In this document: positions 60,909 through 64,000 of the stretch, piece after piece | How positions within the stretch are numbered: the first letter of the stretch is position 1 | How the letters are laid out: each line of letters begins with the position of its first letter | Assembly: GCA_964463245.1 (NCBI GenBank) | Contig: CAYXBU010000002.1 | Location: 1-64,000, forward strand | DNA: 64,000 nt | From: CAMEON01 sp964463245 | GTDB lineage: Bacteria; Bacillota; Clostridia; Oscillospirales; CAG-272 | Direction of reading: 5' to 3' | The notes under the pieces: model-generated | Told to the model about the DNA's origin: nothing | What the model saw: the letters and a program-made list of their open reading frames with translations, nothing else | The model's database searches: none | Position numbers and translations under genes: made by a program

Positions 60909-60996
60909 ATGTAGGTGTACGATGGTGAAGGTCTGCCCATTTTTCGGCGACCTTTCCGATCAGGATATCACTGTATAAAAAACAGGAGACAGATGC

Positions 60997-62073
60997 ATGG
61001 AAAATCAAAGCAACCGGAACCCCTCCCCTGTCGGCGAGGGAGGAACGCAATACGCTCTCTCCTCTGAAGAGCTGAACAAGATCATCGGACAGGTTCTGGA
61101 GAGCAAGGAACGACCTCAAGGAAATGCGGACACACCGAACCACTCCTCTCGGTTCAGCGAGGAAGGGGAGTATACGCTGGATGCCAAAATGGCTCTGACG
61201 GCGATGGCCAAGCGATGGTGGATCATTCTGCTGGCGACTCTTCTGGGGGGGTTCATCATGCTCGGCATTGCACGGATCAATTATGTCCCCGAATATCAGG
61301 CAACCGTCAAGTTCTATGTCAACAACACCACCAGCGGTACGAACGTGACGGTCATTTCTACGTCGGATATTGCAGCGGCGCAGACCTTGATCCCCACGTA
61401 TGACCAGATCATCCGCACACGGGGCTTTTTGAACAATATCCGTACAACGGCGCAGGTGGATGTTACACCCACGACACTGGAGGATATGCTGTCCAGCGGC
61501 GCTCTGGGTGACACGCAGGTCTACTATGTGACGGTGACGGCGACCGACCCCAAAATGGCGGTGAAGCTGGCGGATACCATCTACGACATACTTCCCACAT
61601 ACCTGAAGGGATGTGTGCAGGGCTCCGATGTCAGCCCGCTGGATGAGACCGACGACGTGTATGTGATGGTCAGACCGGACTTCGGCTCGAAGGTGATCAT
61701 CGGCGTCCTGATCGGATTCTTGGCGGCCGTCCTGTATTCTGTCATAGTCGGTTGTGTGCTGAATGACGGGATCGAGAATACCGAGTTCCTGTCGATGGCC
61801 TTCCCCTCAGTGCCGGTCTTGGCGCAGATCCCGGATACCAGACGAGGCGGACACGGAAGCGGCTACGGCTACGGGTATGGATACGATTCCTATGGCTATG
61901 GGTACGGTTACGGCTACGGCTATGGGTATGGGTACGGATACGCCACCAGACCCAAAGCAAAGAAGAAGAAGGCAGAGCCGGTCGTGGAGTCGGAGCCGAA
62001 GACGAATGAAACAGTGACGACCGAGGCAGGGAACGAAACGGCCGAGGATGTGCAGAAGGGAGATAACAAATGA
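60997..62073 (+). CDS. Wzz/CpsC-like chain-length regulator with Tyr-Gly-rich tail, 358 aa
   Basis: A cytoplasmic N terminus (1-72), membrane helix 1 (about 74-92), an extracytoplasmic Wzz domain (YVPEYQATVKFYVNN onward), and membrane helix 2 (about 232-253) fit the CpsC/YveK polysaccharide co-polymerase adaptors that activate a CpsD tyrosine kinase. The cytoplasmic tail is unusual: residues 290-315 are almost pure Tyr-Gly (13 Tyr), followed by a Lys-rich and an acidic segment. The gene overlaps the kinase gene by 4 bases. Confidence 0.88.
   Translation: MENQSNRNPSPVGEGGTQYALSSEELNKIIGQVLESKERPQGNADTPNHSSRFSEEGEYTLDAKMALTAMAKRWWIILLATLLGGFIMLGIARINYVPEYQATVKFYVNNTTSGTNVTVISTSDIAAAQTLIPTYDQIIRTRGFLNNIRTTAQVDVTPTTLEDMLSSGALGDTQVYYVTVTATDPKMAVKLADTIYDILPTYLKGCVQGSDVSPLDETDDVYVMVRPDFGSKVIIGVLIGFLAAVLYSVIVGCVLNDGIENTEFLSMAFPSVPVLAQIPDTRRGGHGSGYGYGYGYDSYGYGYGYGYGYGYGYGYATRPKAKKKKAEPVVESEPKTNETVTTEAGNETAEDVQKGDNK
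61864..61941 (+). repeat. Tandem Tyr-Gly codon repeat
   Basis: A run of alternating TAT/TAC and GGN codons encodes 13 tyrosines. Codon choice varies among units, so the repeat appears maintained for its protein product and not as recent slippage. Confidence 0.85.
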
Positions 62074-62825
62074 GTCAGACCGCGCAAAAGGGAACGGATG
62101 AAAAGAAAAAGGACAAGAAAGCGGTAGTTGAACAGCGCGCACCGTTTGCCGATCAGCTGGACTTTGAGGCCAGCGAGGCTTACAATGTTCTGCGTACCAA
62201 TATCATCCTGTCGCTGACACAGAAGGATCGCGGACATATCATCGGAATGACCTCCTCGGCACCGCACGAGGGAAAGTCCTATACATCGGTCAACCTGAGC
62301 TATGCACTTGCCAAGAACGGTTCCCGCACCTTGCTGATCTCGGCGGATATGCGAAAGCCGACCGTGGAGAACTATTATGAGGTTCCGCTCAGCCCCGGAC
62401 TTTCAAACCTTTTGACAGGTGGGGCGAGCAACTTTGATCTGATGACGGTCATACGTCACCTGCCCGAGATGAGCGATAACCTCTATATCCTTCCGGCGGG
62501 GGACATTCCGCCGAACCCGTCCGAGTTGCTGGGCTCCAAGAACATGAAGGAGCTGCTACAGAATCTGGCACAGCGGTTCGACTATGTGATCGTTGATCTG
62601 CCGCCGGTGACAACGGTGGTGGATCCGGTGGCTGTATCCCCCAATCTGGACGGAATATTGGTGGTGGTCAATCACTCATACTCCAAGCGCAAGACCCTGA
62701 TCCAAGCCCTGAAGCAGCTGCACTTCAGCGGTGTGCGGATCTTAGGCTTCATTTATAACGGGTACAACGCGCACGGAAAGTCCAAACGCAAGAAATCCGA
62801 CTATTCCCATTACGAATCATATTGA
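62070..62825 (+). CDS. cpsD: CpsD/CapB-family tyrosine-protein kinase, 251 aa
   Basis: A bacterial tyrosine kinase with Walker A SAPHEGKSY (63-71), Walker A' LLISADMRKP (88-97) and Walker B YVIVDLPP. The C terminus ends in a short tyrosine cluster (Tyr245, Tyr248, Tyr251), the usual autophosphorylation site. It should phosphorylate itself and partners to control capsule or exopolysaccharide export together with the CpsC-like adaptor. The start overlaps the preceding stop by 4 bases. Confidence 0.93.
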   Translation: MSQTAQKGTDEKKKDKKAVVEQRAPFADQLDFEASEAYNVLRTNIILSLTQKDRGHIIGMTSSAPHEGKSYTSVNLSYALAKNGSRTLLISADMRKPTVENYYEVPLSPGLSNLLTGGASNFDLMTVIRHLPEMSDNLYILPAGDIPPNPSELLGSKNMKELLQNLAQRFDYVIVDLPPVTTVVDPVAVSPNLDGILVVVNHSYSKRKTLIQALKQLHFSGVRILGFIYNGYNAHGKSKRKKSDYSHYESY

Positions 62826-62907
62826 GAAGGGCACTCTTATCCGGGAAAGCTTCTCGGGTAGGAGCCCCGGGCATCCCTATCTTGAAAACGCATAGGAGGA
62901 TGACGGC

Positions 62908-63738
62908 ATGAGTAGGAGACGAAGCAAGCGAAGGATCAAAAAGATGGTCGGCTATGGCGCGGTCGGGCTGGTCTCGGTCGTTCTGGTTGTGTTGATCGTT
63001 CTGGGACTTGTTCGGACACCCGGAGGGGTGGATCCTCTGATAAGGGATCCTGACGTGGTCATAGACGGGGAAGGGTATGATCGGCGACGGGAGCTGAAGC
63101 ATACATTGATGATCGGAGTGCCCGACGATGATTCCCTGGGGGCACAATATCTGACCCTCATTACCACGGACATGACCACGAAGCAGTACTATTTTACGAA
63201 TATCGACTACCGCATCAAGACATGGATCAAGCCGCTCAACGTGCGTGACAACACCGCCAATGAGCAAGGTTTGATTGAGGCCGCGCTCGGAAAGGCGCAG
63301 ACCTACGGGAACGGCGGTCAGACCAGCTCTTGGAATACGGCGGAGGCCGTAGAGCGTATGCTGGATATCAGCATAACGACGGTCATATGTCTCCATACCA
63401 CTGCGGGCGAGGCACCCATGTTCCAGAGCGCTCCGGCTACGGCCTTGTCAAAGCTGTTGACCGATATCAAAAGCTCGGTCGCAAGCACCGGAAAGGCCTT
63501 CAAGGTCGCTGTGGCTGACATCTGTGTTTGGTCGAATTTCACCTCCGAGAAGGAATTTGAAAATCTGATCGAGCAATTAAATTCCTACACCTGCACGCCG
63601 GAGAGCCCGTACACTTTGGGCGGAACCCCGGTGTCGGAGGGATTGTATGAGGTCGATCAGAAGAAGCTGAATGACCTCAGGGTTCGTCTCTACCTCAAGA
63701 AGGTCGACACCGAGACAACGGCCGGAGGGCAGTCCTGA
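62908..63738 (+). CDS. Membrane-anchored, degenerate LytR-CpsA-Psr-like protein, 276 aa
   Basis: A basic N terminus and one membrane helix (about 14-36) precede an extracytoplasmic domain. HTLMIGVPDDD, LTLITTDMTTKQYYFTNID and the later VERMLDISITTVICL follow the strand/helix order of LCP phosphotransferases. The Arg/Asp residues of the LCP active site (the PRDT-type motif) are not seen, so catalysis as an LCP ligase is doubtful. Its position between cpsD and cpsB fits a capsule attachment or assembly role. The 82 bases before it hold a ribosome site (AGGAGG) and an imperfect hairpin. This identification is tentative. Confidence 0.55.
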   Translation: MSRRRSKRRIKKMVGYGAVGLVSVVLVVLIVLGLVRTPGGVDPLIRDPDVVIDGEGYDRRRELKHTLMIGVPDDDSLGAQYLTLITTDMTTKQYYFTNIDYRIKTWIKPLNVRDNTANEQGLIEAALGKAQTYGNGGQTSSWNTAEAVERMLDISITTVICLHTTAGEAPMFQSAPATALSKLLTDIKSSVASTGKAFKVAVADICVWSNFTSEKEFENLIEQLNSYTCTPESPYTLGGTPVSEGLYEVDQKKLNDLRVRLYLKKVDTETTAGGQS

Positions 63739-64000
63739 TGGCAGATGTGAGGGCGGGGACGAGTGCTTCCTCGTTCGGCTTGGTGGATGTTCATGCCCAT
63801 GTCCTGCCCGGGCTGGATGACGGAGCCGCACATACGGCAGATGCGGTGGAGATGTTGAGCCTCGCGTATCAACAGGGCATCCGCCATGTGTGGGCAACGC
63901 CGCACTTTTATCCCCATCGGGAAAGGCCGGAGGATTTCCTGCGCCGTCGGGAGGTGTCCATCCGAAAGCTCGGACGCGCGTGGGATGGGGCTTGTATGCC
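63738..64000 (+). CDS. cpsB: CpsB/CapC-type tyrosine-protein phosphatase, truncated by window end
   Basis: The first 87 codons are visible. The ATG at 63738 lies eight bases after GGAGGG and overlaps the previous stop by one base. The PHP-domain metal site VDVHAHVLPGLDDG is near residue 17 and a second site in VWATPHFYPH near 53. This family of manganese-dependent phosphatases dephosphorylates CpsD. The gene continues beyond the window. Confidence 0.92.
   Translation, partial: MADVRAGTSASSFGLVDVHAHVLPGLDDGAAHTADAVEMLSLAYQQGIRHVWATPHFYPHRERPEDFLRRREVSIRKLGRAWDGACM

Noticed and set aside
1..64000. CRISPR arrays, insertion sequences, rRNA, riboswitches
   Set aside because: No regularly spaced repeats, transposase frames, rRNA segments or recognisable aptamer consensus were seen on either strand by reading. 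A covariance-model scan could still find small RNAs.

Overview
The window reads as a scaffold from an anaerobic, fermentative Gram-positive bacterium of high G+C for its group, probably an uncultured member of the Clostridia. The grounds are a Rex/AdhE/[FeFe]-hydrogenase fermentation block, a SpoIIE-type phosphatase, a UPF0237 (ACT)/UPF0210 pair, a Mini-ribonuclease 3, a DUF4358 lipoprotein, lipoproteins with long Ser/Thr/Glu linkers, and consensus -35/-10 promoters that almost all have 17-base spacers. A 100-N gap flanked by an exact 55-base duplication points to a draft or metagenome assembly. Genes are tightly packed, with many ATGA-type stop/start overlaps.

Layout. 1-2.4 kb: a ThuA-like protein and a lipase-fold lipoprotein. 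2.5-11.8 kb (minus): rex, adhE, a small-molecule kinase-like gene, two thioredoxin-fold [2Fe-2S] ferredoxins, a PAS-containing sensory [FeFe] hydrogenase, a SpoIIE phosphatase and a group B-type [FeFe] hydrogenase, so NADH sensing, ethanol formation and H2 metabolism or sensing run in one direction. 11.8-14.8 kb: a surface nuclease, a small conserved protein, and glutamate dehydrogenase. 14.9-23.2 kb (minus): a six-gene operon, aconitase family - sugar isomerase - isocitrate dehydrogenase - glycosidase-like lipoprotein - TcdA - lipid kinase. With gdhA it covers the citrate to glutamate route. 23.3-25.3 kb: a membrane protein, an SGNH hydrolase and a DUF4358 lipoprotein. 25.3-28.2 kb: an ECF sigma factor coupled to a very large membrane-anchored anti-sigma-like protein. 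28.2-34 kb: a heterodimeric ABC exporter with one degenerate ATP site, the assembly gap, and a 5'-truncated alkaline phosphatase. 34-37.7 kb (minus): yfcE-like, CPBP protease, tadA, NUDIX, murQ. 37.7-42.3 kb: UPF0237/UPF0210, mrnC, ppiB, small proteins and a 2-hydroxyacid dehydrogenase.

42.4-49.4 kb is the most notable region. A TerB-N/TerB-C protein, a BrxD-like P-loop ATPase and an Lhr-like helicase have the composition and order of the Shango anti-phage system, but a cytoplasmic GH39-like glycoside hydrolase gene sits between the ATPase and the helicase, overlapping the helicase start by 4 bases. Same-strand housekeeping genes follow without a visible terminator (Na/Pi cotransporter, dnaE, prfC).

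56.9-60.8 kb holds tRNA-Thr and tRNA-Ser around a macro-domain gene, then an operon of a nucleotidyltransferase-fold protein, a HIT protein and a sugar isomerase. 60.9-64 kb begins a capsule/exopolysaccharide operon: a Wzz/CpsC-like protein with a striking (YG)n tail, a CpsD tyrosine kinase, a degenerate LytR-CpsA-Psr-like protein, and a CpsB phosphatase cut by the window edge. No CRISPR array, insertion sequence or rRNA was seen.
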